From Robinsoniella peoriensis (GTDB lineage: Bacteria; Bacillota; Clostridia; Lachnospirales; Lachnospiraceae), in the NCBI RefSeq assembly GCF_042680125.1, contig NZ_JBHTNY010000019.1: 64,000 nucleotides of DNA. The stretch is one strand, 5' to 3'. Positions within the stretch are counted from its first letter, which is position 1. The number at the start of each line of letters is the position of its first letter. Both the position numbers and the translations under genes were made by a program. This document shows, in pieces, positions 1 to 7,645 of this stretch. The notes beneath the pieces are model-generated. The model was not told the origin of the DNA. It did not search any database and saw nothing but the letters and a program-made list of their open reading frames with translations.

Positions 1-8
1 CATTCCTG

Positions 9-146
9 CCATCTGCACGCCCCACTTTGCGGCATATTTGCCCCGAATTCAGGTTGCGTAGCCCGCTACGCGCCCTTTATCCGGGACAAATCTACAACAA
101 ACTGTGACACACATCTGTCAGAAAGCAATTTTCAAACAGGCTCTAG
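9..146 (-). repeat. Dispersed intergenic repeat A, copy 1
   Basis: The reverse complement of this stretch matches 28933-29069 over its whole length with roughly 85% identity by eye, including the blocks GTTTGAAAATTG, TAGCGGGCTACG and GGCAAATATGCCGCAAAG. It holds a short hairpin (CGTAGC/GCTACG) and sits directly in front of the YhcH gene. The part before base 9 does not match the other copy, and whatever lies upstream is outside the window. Its role is unknown. Confidence 0.8.
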
Positions 147-168
147 AGCAAAAGAAAGGACTTATAAA

Positions 169-621
169 ATGATCTATGATAATTTAGGGAATATACAGCG
201 ATACCGCGGGATATCGCAATACCTGGACCGGGCCATTGACTTTATAACGATGAATGATCTTCAATTATTACCCCTTGGAAAGACAGTAATTATGGGGGAG
301 AAAGTATTTGTTAATGTGATGGAAGCCCAGGCCCAGGAGGAATCAAAAGGTAAATTTGAGATTCATAAAAAATATATGGATATTCAGATTGATATAGAAG
401 GAACGGAAATGATTCAGATTGGTTTAGGGGAGTCTGAAATATTGGATTGCTATAATGAAAAAACAGATTTCGGCACAGTTTCCTGCGCCAGGTCTGCTTC
501 TTGCGTTATGGGGCCGGGGCGTTTTATCGTTTGTATGGGCGAGGAGCCGCATAAGCCGGGAATCTTGCAGGATGAAAAGCCATATCTAAAAAAATGTGTA
601 ATTAAGGTTGCAGTTAGCTAA
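169..621 (+). CDS. YhcH/YjgK/YiaL family protein (DUF386)
   Basis: A 150-residue cupin-like protein of the YhcH/YjgK/YiaL (EbgC-related) family. The family signature FExHxxYxDIQ is visible at residues 63-73 and a second conserved histidine at His128 (EEPHKPG). In known sialic acid operons YhcH-type proteins accompany NanA, NanE and NanK and are thought to act on anomers or open forms of amino sugars; that function is family knowledge, not shown here. The ATG follows a modest site (AAAGGA). The next gene, a ROK kinase, begins 31 bases downstream, so the two are probably co-transcribed. Repeat A ends 22 bases before this start, leaving little room for a private promoter. Confidence 0.85.
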   Translation: MIYDNLGNIQRYRGISQYLDRAIDFITMNDLQLLPLGKTVIMGEKVFVNVMEAQAQEESKGKFEIHKKYMDIQIDIEGTEMIQIGLGESEILDCYNEKTDFGTVSCARSASCVMGPGRFIVCMGEEPHKPGILQDEKPYLKKCVIKVAVS

Positions 622-652
622 ATGCATTATATTTGAAAAGTGAGGAATCTGT

Positions 653-1537
653 ATGAAAATAGCAGTGCTGGATATAGGGGGGACATCCATAAAATCAGGT
701 GAATTTATGGATGGACGATTATGTAATATAAAGGAAACGGATACCAATGCCCAAAATGGCGGGGCTTATGTAATGGAAAGGGCAGTGGAAATACTCAAGG
801 GATACAAAGGATTTGACAGGATTGGGATCAGTACTGCAGGACAGGTGGATTCTTCCAGAGGCTGTATCCGTTATGCCAATTCTAATATTCCGGGTTATAC
901 GGGAATGGAAGTGAAGCGGATTATGGAAGAAAATTTCCATGTCCCTGCAGCAGTTGAAAATGATGTAAACGCTGCTGCACTGGGCGAGGCAAATTTTGGA
1001 GCCGGACGGGAGTTTGCAGATTTTCTGTGCCTGACTTATGGCACCGGTGTAGGCGGGGCTATTGTTATTGACCACAAGGTTTATAAGGGCAGCAGATTTT
1101 CGGCAGGAGAGTTTGGAGGCATGGTGATTCATCCCGGGGACAGGGATATATCAAAGGATATATTCAGCGGCTGTTATGAGCGGTATGCTTCCACAACAGC
1201 GCTAGTAAAAAATGCAATGCTGCTGGATGAGAGTCTTAGTAATGGAAAAAGGATATTCGAACGGCGAAAAGAGGAAAGTGTGGCAGAGATTATTGATGCC
1301 TGGATAGAAGAAATTGTACTGGGACTGGTTTCACTTACACACATATTTAATCCTTCCTGCATAATTTTAGGCGGAGGGGTAATGAAACAAAAATACATAC
1401 TGGATAAAATCTGTAACATTCTGTATAATAATGTCATGGAGAGCTATCGTGACGTAAATATTAGACAGGCACAGTTAGGGAATACAGCCGGATTATTAGG
1501 GGCTGTACAGATAGCCTTGGATTTAAAGGGAGATTGA
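653..1537 (+). CDS. ROK family sugar kinase, probably N-acetylmannosamine kinase
   Basis: A 294-residue ROK kinase. Visible motifs are the N-terminal phosphate-binding DIGGTSIKSG (residues 7-16), ENDVN at 102-106 with Asp104 as the expected catalytic base, GTGVGG at 130-135 and EFGG with His160. The usual ROK zinc cluster (CxCGxxGC) is not present: only one cysteine remains in the equivalent GCYERYAS segment. The gene lies between a YhcH gene and an RpiR regulator, an arrangement typical of sialic acid/ManNAc catabolic operons, so ManNAc is the favoured substrate, but glucose or another hexosamine cannot be excluded. RBS is GTGAGGAA before the ATG. Confidence 0.85.
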   Translation: MKIAVLDIGGTSIKSGEFMDGRLCNIKETDTNAQNGGAYVMERAVEILKGYKGFDRIGISTAGQVDSSRGCIRYANSNIPGYTGMEVKRIMEENFHVPAAVENDVNAAALGEANFGAGREFADFLCLTYGTGVGGAIVIDHKVYKGSRFSAGEFGGMVIHPGDRDISKDIFSGCYERYASTTALVKNAMLLDESLSNGKRIFERRKEESVAEIIDAWIEEIVLGLVSLTHIFNPSCIILGGGVMKQKYILDKICNILYNNVMESYRDVNIRQAQLGNTAGLLGAVQIALDLKGD

Positions 1538-1562
1538 GAATAAATACCAAGGAGGCGAATAG

Positions 1563-2423
1563 GTGGATAACACAAACATCGTTTTAGAGATTCAGTCATC
1601 TTATAATCAATTTACAAAAGCGGAGAAAAAGGTGGCGGATTACGTAATTAAGAATCAAAGTAAGGTATTGTATATGTCGATAACAGATCTGGCAGATGCC
1701 TGTAAGGTGGGTGATACCAGTGTATATCGGTTCTGCAGAACAATGAAACTGCAGGGATACCAGAAATTCAAAATGCGGTTGTCACTCAGCCAGGGTGCTA
1801 CTTCCAGCAGCAGTACCAAGACAGTACTGGAAAGCAGGAGGTTTGATGACAGCCTGGGAGAGATGGCAGAAAAGGTTCTGCAATTACATTTAGCTGCAAT
1901 TAAAGAGACTTATATGCTGCTGAGCAGAGATAATTTTGACAAAATACTGGATATGTTCGAGCAGGCAAAGAGGGTTTTCTTCTTTGGGATAGGAGACAGT
2001 CTGCTGACTGCGGAAGAAGCAAGGAATAAATTTTTAAGAATTACCAACAAGGTAATCTGCATTACGGATCCTCATATGCAGGCCATGGCAGCGTCTATGA
2101 CAACTGAAGAGGATCTGATTGTAATCATATCGTATTCCGGAGCAACAAAGGACAACATTCATGTGGCAAAGGTAGCGAAAGAGGCGGGTGCAAAGATTGC
2201 GTGTATCACGCATTTCCAGAAGTCACCGCTGACATCATATTCGGATGCAATCTTATTATGCGGTTCCAGTGAAGGTCCGTTAGAAGGCGGTTCCATGACA
2301 GCAAAGCTGAGCCAGCTGTATTTAATAGACTTGTTATATCAGGAGTTTTATGAGAGAAATTATGAAAGCTGCAAGTTCAATAATGAAGGGACCTCCCGGG
2401 CAGTGGTAGAAAAATTATTTTAG
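1563..2423 (+). CDS. MurR/RpiR family transcriptional regulator
   Basis: A 286-residue regulator with an N-terminal RpiR helix-turn-helix (about residues 1-77, including the FTKAEKKVADYVI and DTSVYRFCR segments) and a C-terminal SIS sugar-phosphate-binding domain (about 125-260, with GIGDSLLTAEEA and ISYSGATKDN). SIS-domain RpiR proteins sense phosphosugars, and in Clostridia some control sialic acid genes; the neighbouring kinase and YhcH protein fit this. Translation starts at GTG behind AAGGAGG at 1549-1555, 26 bases after the kinase. A hairpin with a T-run follows at 2513-2565. Confidence 0.9.
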   Translation: MDNTNIVLEIQSSYNQFTKAEKKVADYVIKNQSKVLYMSITDLADACKVGDTSVYRFCRTMKLQGYQKFKMRLSLSQGATSSSSTKTVLESRRFDDSLGEMAEKVLQLHLAAIKETYMLLSRDNFDKILDMFEQAKRVFFFGIGDSLLTAEEARNKFLRITNKVICITDPHMQAMAASMTTEEDLIVIISYSGATKDNIHVAKVAKEAGAKIACITHFQKSPLTSYSDAILLCGSSEGPLEGGSMTAKLSQLYLIDLLYQEFYERNYESCKFNNEGTSRAVVEKLF

Positions 2424-2448
2424 AAAGCGATTAGCTGTCTGTGAAAGT

Positions 2449-2476
2449 TTGCTTGCAAAATGATATATTTTATGAT
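2449..2476 (+). promoter_or_regulatory. Possible promoter for the MATE gene
   Basis: TTGCTT at 2449-2454 and TATGAT at 2471-2476 are 16 bases apart, inside the gap between the RpiR and MATE genes. If used, the transcript would carry the hairpin at 2513-2565 in its leader. Confidence 0.35.
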
Positions 2477-2512
2477 ATGATTTTTTGAGTTTCAATTAAA
2501 CAGAATGCTTTC

Positions 2513-2565
2513 AAAGCTATATGTTTGCCTGTTTCTGAATTAAACAGGAAAATATATAGCTTTTT
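2513..2565 (+). terminator. Intrinsic terminator or leader attenuator
   Basis: AAAGCTATAT (2513-2522) pairs with ATATAGCTTT (2554-2563), with an inner CCTGTTT/AAACAGG stem and a T-run at the 3' side. It ends only about 16 bases before the MATE ribosome site. It either ends the YhcH-kinase-RpiR transcript or attenuates transcription into the MATE gene. Confidence 0.65.
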
Positions 2566-2599
2566 CTTTGTGATTTATTTGAGGAGGTAAGATGTAATT

Positions 2600-3985
2600 A
2601 TGGCAGTTAATCAAGATAAAATGAAAACCCGGGCTATTTTTCCGCTGCTGATGTCTATGGCAGTACCTATGATGCTTTCTATGCTTATGCAGTCACTGTA
2701 TAATATTGTGGACAGTATCTTTGTGGCGAGGCTTGGACCGGAGGCTCTGACGGCAGTTTCTCTGGTATATCCGCTGCAGAACATTGTAGTTTCCGTGGCG
2801 GTGGGTATTGGTGTTGGAATCAGTTCCGCAATATCCATTAGTATAGGAGGCAAAGATTTTGAAAAGGCGAATAAGACAGCTTCCATCGGAATGCTGCTTA
2901 CTGTGATTCATGCAGTACTGTTTTTAGTGGTCGGAATCGTAGTTACAAAGCCATTTTTAAGTATGTTTACTGAGAATGCTGTCATTTTGCAATATGGATG
3001 TGAGTATTCTTATATCGTGCTTTGCCTTGCATTTGGCTGTCTGCTTCAGATTAGTATGGAAAAAATATTTCAGGCAGTGGGAGATATGGTCACTACTATG
3101 GCACTCTTGGCCAGCGGATGCATTATTAATATCATATTAGATCCTATTATGATTTTCGGACTCCTGGGTTTTCCGGCACTGGGAGTAAAAGGGGCGGCTA
3201 TTGCAACGGTAATTGGACAGATCAGTGCATTTCTTCTGTATGTGCTGGTTTACAGAAAGAAAGATATTGGAATTAAGATTTCCCTTAAATATGTAAGCTT
3301 TGATAAGGGTATTATAAAACAGATCTATTCGGTGGGGATACCGTCAACAATTATGATGGCGCTGCCGTCGCTGCTGGTCAGTATATTAAATGGTATCTTA
3401 TCCAGGTTTTCAGATCTGCATGTGGCGGTTCTGGGTATTTATTTTAAACTACAGACCTTCATTTATATGCCTGCGAATGGCGTTGTCCAGGGGATGCGTC
3501 CAATCATCGGCTTTAACTATGGTGCAGGCGAGAAGAAGCGTATGAAGCAGACCGTTCATTTAAGCCTCCTGGTGGTCTTTTGCGTTATGCTGATTGGAAC
3601 AATCGGTGCGCTGGTGTTCCCAAGGCAGATTCTGATGTTGTTTGATGCCACAGATGACATGATGAAGATTGGTACAGAAGCGCTGCGCGTGATAAGTCTG
3701 GGATTTCTGGTATCATCTATAGGAATTGTGAATTCCGGGACTTTTGAGGCATTGGGAAGAGGGAAGGAGTCCCTGATCGTATCACTGCTCAGACAATTTG
3801 TAGTGACGGTTCCTCTGGGATACCTTTTGTCAAGATCTATGGGAGCTCTTGGAATCTGGATTGCTTTTCCGGTTGCTGAGGTATTGGCGGCTGTCGTAGC
3901 GCATATATTATTAAAAAAGATTTATCGGAAAATCGCTTGCAGCAGCGAGGGTAAAAATAAAGATCCGGACTTGATTTGTTTATAA
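2600..3985 (+). CDS. MATE family efflux transporter
   Basis: A 461-residue polytopic membrane protein of the MATE (NorM/DinF-like) family with about twelve hydrophobic segments. The N-terminal stretch PLLMSMAVPMMLSMLMQSLYN followed by VDSIFVARLGPEALTAVSL is characteristic, and the second half repeats the topology (IYSVGIPSTIMM, PIIGFNYGAGEKKR). MATE proteins export drugs or metabolites using a sodium or proton gradient; the substrate cannot be predicted. The start follows GAGGAGGTAAG with a longer than usual gap (TGTAATT). The gene appears monocistronic and is preceded by a hairpin leader, so expression may be controlled by attenuation. Confidence 0.92.
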   Translation: MAVNQDKMKTRAIFPLLMSMAVPMMLSMLMQSLYNIVDSIFVARLGPEALTAVSLVYPLQNIVVSVAVGIGVGISSAISISIGGKDFEKANKTASIGMLLTVIHAVLFLVVGIVVTKPFLSMFTENAVILQYGCEYSYIVLCLAFGCLLQISMEKIFQAVGDMVTTMALLASGCIINIILDPIMIFGLLGFPALGVKGAAIATVIGQISAFLLYVLVYRKKDIGIKISLKYVSFDKGIIKQIYSVGIPSTIMMALPSLLVSILNGILSRFSDLHVAVLGIYFKLQTFIYMPANGVVQGMRPIIGFNYGAGEKKRMKQTVHLSLLVVFCVMLIGTIGALVFPRQILMLFDATDDMMKIGTEALRVISLGFLVSSIGIVNSGTFEALGRGKESLIVSLLRQFVVTVPLGYLLSRSMGALGIWIAFPVAEVLAAVVAHILLKKIYRKIACSSEGKNKDPDLICL

Positions 3986-4048
3986 TATTTTAACAGAATG
4001 TTTAAATTTGCAGGCGGCGTAAAGGTATACAATAAGAAATAAGTGAGC

Positions 4049-4054
4049 TATAAT
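4049..4054 (+). promoter_or_regulatory. Probable -10 element for the DUF4282-like gene
   Basis: A perfect TATAAT lies 37 bases upstream of the ATG at 4092. No good -35 box is visible 16-18 bases before it. Confidence 0.4.
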
Positions 4055-4091
4055 AGAAGAAATATAGTATTAGATGACAGGAGGATTTGAA

Positions 4092-4991
4092 ATGGATCAT
4101 TATATGTCGATTTTAAAACAGTTTGGGGTCATTATGACAGTCGCTGGTGTAATTATTGGTATTATTATGTCGTTTGTAGTATTCTTTGCCTTCATGTCAA
4201 AGAAAAACGTAAACCGTTTTCATGGTTTCTTTGGCTGGCTTTATGATTATCTGCAATTTAAAAATTTTATTATTGAAGGGCTGTTAAAGTTCTTTTATGT
4301 ACTTGGGGCGTGCGTCTGCACCACGGTGGGGGTATTTAATATTCTCTGCCTGCAAATGGTACTTGGGTTTGCAGTACTGATATTTGGTAATCTGATACTT
4401 CGTATTTTCTATGAATTTGCATTAATGATCGTGGTTATTTGCAGAAATGTAAGTGAAATTAATAAGAAAATGGGCGGCGGTGTCGACCATAGGACTCAGT
4501 TTAAAGAGTGTGAAATTCCTCCGATGCCGAAAAAAGAAGATTTTGTTATGAGAGATCCGCAAAAAGATGCTATGCGTGAAACGGCTGCTACCCAGAGCCA
4601 GCCAGTATATCAAAATACCGGAATCATGCAGCCGCAGGCGGTTATGAGTACAGCGGCTCCGGCAGCAAACACAGCGATACTGGCAGCAAACACGGCGGCA
4701 CCGGCAGTAAATACAGTACCGGCAGCAAACACGGCGGCACCGGCGGTAAATACAGTACCGGCAGCAAACACGGCGGCACCGGCGGTAAACACAGTACCGG
4801 CAGCAAACACGGCGGCTCTGGCGCCAAAAGAGGTTCTGTCCACAAGTAGTACCGCTGAAACGGCAGAATCAGAGAAGTTATCCACGGAAAAATCTGATAT
4901 TGTGGATAACTCTAAGAAATTATGTCCGTCATGTGGAAATGAAGGCGGGGAACTAGATGCGTTTTGCAGCAGGTGCGGCAGAAAGTACTAA
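4092..4991 (+). CDS. DUF4282-like membrane protein with Ala/Pro/Asn repeats and C-terminal zinc ribbon
   Basis: I start this protein (299 residues) at 4092 because AGGAGGA at 4079-4085 is correctly placed for it; an upstream in-frame ATG at 4074 has no site. Three parts are visible: an N-terminal membrane module with a segment near residues 10-33 and two further hydrophobic segments near 70-125 ending in RIFYEFALMIVVICRNV, resembling DUF4282; a low-complexity linker with three tandem 13-residue units (AANTAAPAVNTVP) plus a partial fourth; and a C-terminal zinc ribbon (CPSCG...CSRCG). Similar ribbon-tailed membrane proteins are common in Firmicutes and lack a defined function. It may belong with the helical protein and YccF downstream, but a separate promoter lies in between. 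Confidence 0.7.
   Translation: MDHYMSILKQFGVIMTVAGVIIGIIMSFVVFFAFMSKKNVNRFHGFFGWLYDYLQFKNFIIEGLLKFFYVLGACVCTTVGVFNILCLQMVLGFAVLIFGNLILRIFYEFALMIVVICRNVSEINKKMGGGVDHRTQFKECEIPPMPKKEDFVMRDPQKDAMRETAATQSQPVYQNTGIMQPQAVMSTAAPAANTAILAANTAAPAVNTVPAANTAAPAVNTVPAANTAAPAVNTVPAANTAALAPKEVLSTSSTAETAESEKLSTEKSDIVDNSKKLCPSCGNEGGELDAFCSRCGRKY
4683..4814 (+). repeat. 39-bp in-frame tandem repeat
   Basis: Units start at 4683, 4722 and 4761, with a partial one at 4800. Each encodes AANTAAPAVNTVP, and the copies differ by only a few bases. Because the unit is a multiple of three, copy number changes would lengthen or shorten the linker without a frameshift. The repeat also opens long antisense ORFs that I do not regard as genes. 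Confidence 0.9.
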
Positions 4992-5019
4992 ATGTCAGAA
5001 AAATTTAAGAAGCGTATTC

Positions 5020-5048
5020 TTGACATAAAAATTACCATATGATATATT
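5020..5048 (+). promoter_or_regulatory. Sigma-A promoter for the riboswitch operon
   Basis: TTGACA (5020-5025), a 17-base spacer and TATATT (5043-5048) form a near-consensus promoter. Transcription would begin around 5055, immediately before the riboswitch. Confidence 0.85.
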
Positions 5049-5056
5049 GAATTTAC

Positions 5057-5146
5057 ATAAAAGGGAGTAGCCTAACCGAAAGGTGATTCGAAATCGTCAA
5101 TACGATATTTTATATCCGTATCGAATGAAATGTGCAAGACTTTTAT
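5057..5146 (+). ncRNA. yybP-ykoY family (Mn2+) riboswitch
   Basis: The conserved pieces occur in the right order: GGGAGTAGC at 5063-5071, CGTCAATACG near 5095-5104, GAATG near 5123 and GCAAGAC at 5134-5140. The closing helix P1 is perfect: ATAAAAG (5057-5063) pairs with CTTTTAT (5140-5146). The yybP-ykoY class binds Mn2+ and usually turns on manganese exporters. Here it sits 10-15 bases after a strong promoter and before an unrecognised helical protein and YccF. Confidence 0.85.
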
Positions 5147-5184
5147 TGTAGCGAAGATTGCTGCGATAAGAGTCTTTTTATTTT
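5136..5184 (+). terminator. Riboswitch expression-platform terminator
   Basis: AAGACTTTTATTGTAGC (from 5136) pairs with GCTGCGATAAGAGTCTT (to 5176), followed by a T-rich run. The 5' arm reuses the 3' strand of riboswitch helix P1, so P1 and the terminator cannot form together. This predicts an ON switch: metal binding stabilises P1 and allows read-through. Confidence 0.85.
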
Positions 5185-5260
5185 GCTCTCTGAAACCGGC
5201 AGTCTTTGCAGTAACCTGACACCAGTTAAGGCCGCTAAAGGCCGAGAGAGGAGAAAGAGT

Positions 5261-5689
5261 ATGGACAATGCAGAAAGAAATAACAGGGAAATTGAAGAAG
5301 CAATAATGGCGGGAAGAGCAGCATTACAAAGTTTGAACCGTGTAGACCAGTCATTAGCCAGTGCTAAAGGATTCGGAATATGGGATATGCTGGGAGGCGG
5401 TTTTATCAGCGGAATGCTCAAGCATTCCAAGATTGATAGTGCCAATGAAGAGATGGAAAATACCAAAATGCTTCTGCGAAAATTTCAAAAAGAGTTGCGG
5501 GATGTGAGTATGCATCCTGAGGTGCATATTGATATTGGCAGTTTCGCGGTATTTGCTGACTTCTTTTTGGACAATATAGTATCAGACTGGTACGTGCAAT
5601 CCAAAATCAATCAGAGCAAAGAACAGGTTGAGGAGGCTATAGAGCGTGTAGAAAATGCACTTTATAGCTTGGAAAGAATGAAGCAGTAA
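5261..5689 (+). CDS. Unrecognised helical (coiled-coil) protein under Mn2+ riboswitch control
   Basis: The start at 5261 is chosen because it follows GAGAGGAGAAAG and lies after the riboswitch terminator; longer in-frame versions would run through the riboswitch. The 142-residue product is charged and mostly helical, with heptad-like stretches at about 1-45 and 100-142, interrupted by a glycine-rich hydrophobic stretch (GFGIWDMLGGGFISGMLKHSKID). There is no signal peptide and no clear transmembrane helix. I do not recognise a named family. It is followed by a 15-bp tandem repeat that includes its own stop codon and then by YccF, with no terminator between, so both are probably on the riboswitch-controlled transcript. 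A role in membrane or metal stress is only inference. Confidence 0.75.
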   Translation: MDNAERNNREIEEAIMAGRAALQSLNRVDQSLASAKGFGIWDMLGGGFISGMLKHSKIDSANEEMENTKMLLRKFQKELRDVSMHPEVHIDIGSFAVFADFFLDNIVSDWYVQSKINQSKEQVEEAIERVENALYSLERMKQ

Positions 5690-5765
5690 AGAATGAAGCG
5701 CTAAAGAATGAAGCGCTAAAGAATGAAGCAGTAAATAATGAAGCAGTAAAGAATGAAGCGGCAAA
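5676..5765 (+). repeat. 15-bp tandem repeat spanning a stop codon
   Basis: Six units of about GAATGAAGCRSTAAA run from the last codons of the helical-protein gene into the intergenic space. In the gene's frame, the first five units each supply a TAA, preceded by ATG-AAG-codon, giving a series of consecutive ATG...TAA mini-frames before YccF. Confidence 0.9.
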
Positions 5766-5803
5766 GAAGACAATTGTAAATAAATGACTCAGGAGGATTG
5801 GAT

Positions 5804-6163
5804 ATGGGATGTTTAGGAAATATTTTATGGTTTATTTTTGGAGGATTTATATCAGGTATCAGCTGGCTTTTGATTGGCTGCCTGTGGTGTATTACCATCG
5901 TAGGTATTCCGGTTGGAACCCAGTGTTTTAAATTTGCAGGCTTGTGTTTCTTTCCATTTGGAAAAGAGGTTGTATATGGCGGAGGTGTTGGCTCTTTATT
6001 GTTAAATGTATTGTGGCTGATACTATCCGGCATACCCCTTGCAATTGAATCGGCAGTTATTGGTGCAGTTTTATGCATTACTATTGTAGGAATTCCATTT
6101 GGATTACAGCAGTTTAAGATTGCAAAACTGGCATTGATGCCATTTGGTGCGAGAGTAGTTTAA
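5804..6163 (+). CDS. YccF domain-containing inner-membrane protein
   Basis: A 119-residue membrane protein with two YccF repeats: in each, a hydrophobic helix ends in a conserved ITIVGIP(V/F)G motif followed by a segment close to FKxAxLxxxPFG (residues about 28-60 and 85-115). The ATG at 5804 is preceded by a perfect AGGAGG at 5791-5796; an in-frame TTG six bases earlier overlaps the usual spacing and is unlikely. YccF proteins are widespread, short and of unknown biochemical function. The gene follows the helical-protein gene by 114 bases without a promoter or terminator that I can see, and ends at a clear terminator, so it is probably the second gene of the Mn2+ riboswitch operon. Confidence 0.88.
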   Translation: MGCLGNILWFIFGGFISGISWLLIGCLWCITIVGIPVGTQCFKFAGLCFFPFGKEVVYGGGVGSLLLNVLWLILSGIPLAIESAVIGAVLCITIVGIPFGLQQFKIAKLALMPFGARVV

Positions 6164-6169
6164 AAAGAG

Positions 6170-6207
6170 ATCGGCAGAGCTAATTGACGGGCCTGCCGGT
6201 TTTTTTG
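6170..6207 (+). terminator. Intrinsic terminator after yccF
   Basis: CGGCAG and CTGCCG form the stem, followed by GG and seven T residues. It closes the riboswitch operon. Confidence 0.85.
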
Positions 6208-6311
6208 TGCTGTAAGTTCCTGTCATTCTGTATATTGGGTATAAGATATAGTAGAAAAACGGCTACAAAGAGTTTATAATAGATGTATTGAATAAAAAGG
6301 AGGCATTTTAG

Positions 6312-6827
6312 ATGAAAGTTTCAATTTTATATGATTCACAAACTGGTAATACAAAAATGTTAGCAGATACGATATATAATTCGGTCAGAAATCTTGTGGA
6401 TGTGATGTTCTGTGGAAATGCCGTGGATGCCAAAAGCGATGAGATTACAGATTCGGAGATAATATTCCTTGGATTCTGGACAGATAAAGGACAATGCTCA
6501 GATAAATTAAAAGGTGTATTGCCAATGCTGGGCGGAAAAAAGATTGCGCTGTTTGGAACGGCCGGATTTGAAGGGTCAGAGGAATATTTCCAGAAGATCT
6601 TATCCGGTGTGAAGGCCGCCCTTCCCCAGGACTGTCAGGTGGCAGGAAATTATATGTGTACGGGTCAGATGCCGGTGTCTGTACGAAAGCGTTATGAAGG
6701 AATGCAGGAAAAGGGCATGCCTCAGGCAGATGCTTTGATTCGAAATTTTGATCAGGCTTTGGGACATCCGGATGAAGAAGATCTGAATGGCGTTAAAAAG
6801 TTTGCATTAAGTATGATCAGGAGCTGA
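6312..6827 (+). CDS. Flavodoxin family protein
   Basis: A 171-residue flavodoxin-fold protein. The FMN phosphate-binding loop DSQTGNTKML lies at residues 8-17, and the LGFWTDKGQCSDKLK segment and the strand KKIALFGTAGFEGSEEYF fit the flavin-contacting loops. The RBS is AAAAGGAGG at about 6295-6303. A TATAAT at 6275-6280 probably marks the promoter. It is followed after two bases by YaaA and then by an overlapping inositol-phosphatase gene, so all three are likely co-transcribed. Flavodoxins shuttle electrons; pairing with YaaA could point to oxidative stress, which is inference. Confidence 0.85.
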   Translation: MKVSILYDSQTGNTKMLADTIYNSVRNLVDVMFCGNAVDAKSDEITDSEIIFLGFWTDKGQCSDKLKGVLPMLGGKKIALFGTAGFEGSEEYFQKILSGVKAALPQDCQVAGNYMCTGQMPVSVRKRYEGMQEKGMPQADALIRNFDQALGHPDEEDLNGVKKFALSMIRS

Positions 6828-6829
6828 GT

Positions 6830-7645
6830 ATGAAGATTATAATATCTCCTGCAAAGAAAATGGTGCAGGATGAAAATTCTATAGAATTTACTGATTTTCC
6901 GGCTTTTTCAAAACAGGCGGAGACATTACATAGTATATTAAAGAGGCTTTCTTATGAAGAGCTGAAGGGGATATTGAAGTGCAATGATAAAATTGCAGAG
7001 TTAAATTTCAGGCGGTACCGGAATATGAAACGGTTAGATGTACGCCGTGGACTTACCGGTATGACACCGGCTCTTTTGACATATGAAGGAATTCAGTATC
7101 AATATATGGCACCCCGGGTGTTTTCAGATCGCCAATGGGAATATGTTCAGGAAAATCTGCGTATTCTTTCCGGATTCTATGGGATACTAAAGCCCCTGGA
7201 TGCAGTATATCCTTACCGGCTGGAGATGCAGGCTGCTTTGGCGGCAGGTGATGGGAAGAATCTTTATCAGTTCTGGGGCAAACGCATTTATCGGGAGCTG
7301 GTTAAGGATGATAAGGTAATACTGAACCTGGCATCCAAAGAATACAGCAAAGCAGTAGAACCATTTCTGGAGCCCGATGTTCGGTTTGTTACCTGTGTAT
7401 TTGGAGAAGCGGTGGAAAGTGATCAGAACCGCAGAATTCGGGTGAAAGGGACCCAGGCAAAAATGGCAAGAGGGGAAATGGTCCGCTGGCTTGCAGAAAA
7501 ACAGGTGGGGGAAATATCCAAAATCAAAGAATTTAAAGGTTTGGACTATTATTTTTCCCAACAGGATTCCAGCGATAATATATTGGTATTTTTGAAAGAC
7601 GTAAATAAGGACAGGCAGGAGAAGAAAGAGGAGACAGGATGCTGA
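6830..7645 (+). CDS. yaaA: YaaA family peroxide stress protein
   Basis: A 271-residue YaaA/DUF328 protein. It opens with the family motif MKIIISPAKKM and contains LRILSGFYGILKPLDAVYPYRLEM-type sequence (about residues 110-135) and LNLASKEY (about 165). E. coli YaaA limits intracellular iron and protects DNA during peroxide stress; the cantaloupe fold with a DNA-binding HhH-like motif is known for the family. The start is two bases after the flavodoxin stop, behind GGAGC. Its 3' end overlaps the next gene by 7 bases, which indicates translational coupling. Confidence 0.92.
   Translation: MKIIISPAKKMVQDENSIEFTDFPAFSKQAETLHSILKRLSYEELKGILKCNDKIAELNFRRYRNMKRLDVRRGLTGMTPALLTYEGIQYQYMAPRVFSDRQWEYVQENLRILSGFYGILKPLDAVYPYRLEMQAALAAGDGKNLYQFWGKRIYRELVKDDKVILNLASKEYSKAVEPFLEPDVRFVTCVFGEAVESDQNRRIRVKGTQAKMARGEMVRWLAEKQVGEISKIKEFKGLDYYFSQQDSSDNILVFLKDVNKDRQEKKEETGC

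Noticed and set aside
4610..4885. Antisense alanine/valine-rich ORFs opposite the DUF4282-like gene.
   Set aside because: They arise from the 39-bp repeat read backwards and have no start signal.
5132..5260. Longer version of the helical protein starting at 5132.
   Set aside because: The extension translates the riboswitch and its terminator; the ATG at 5261 has a good ribosome site.
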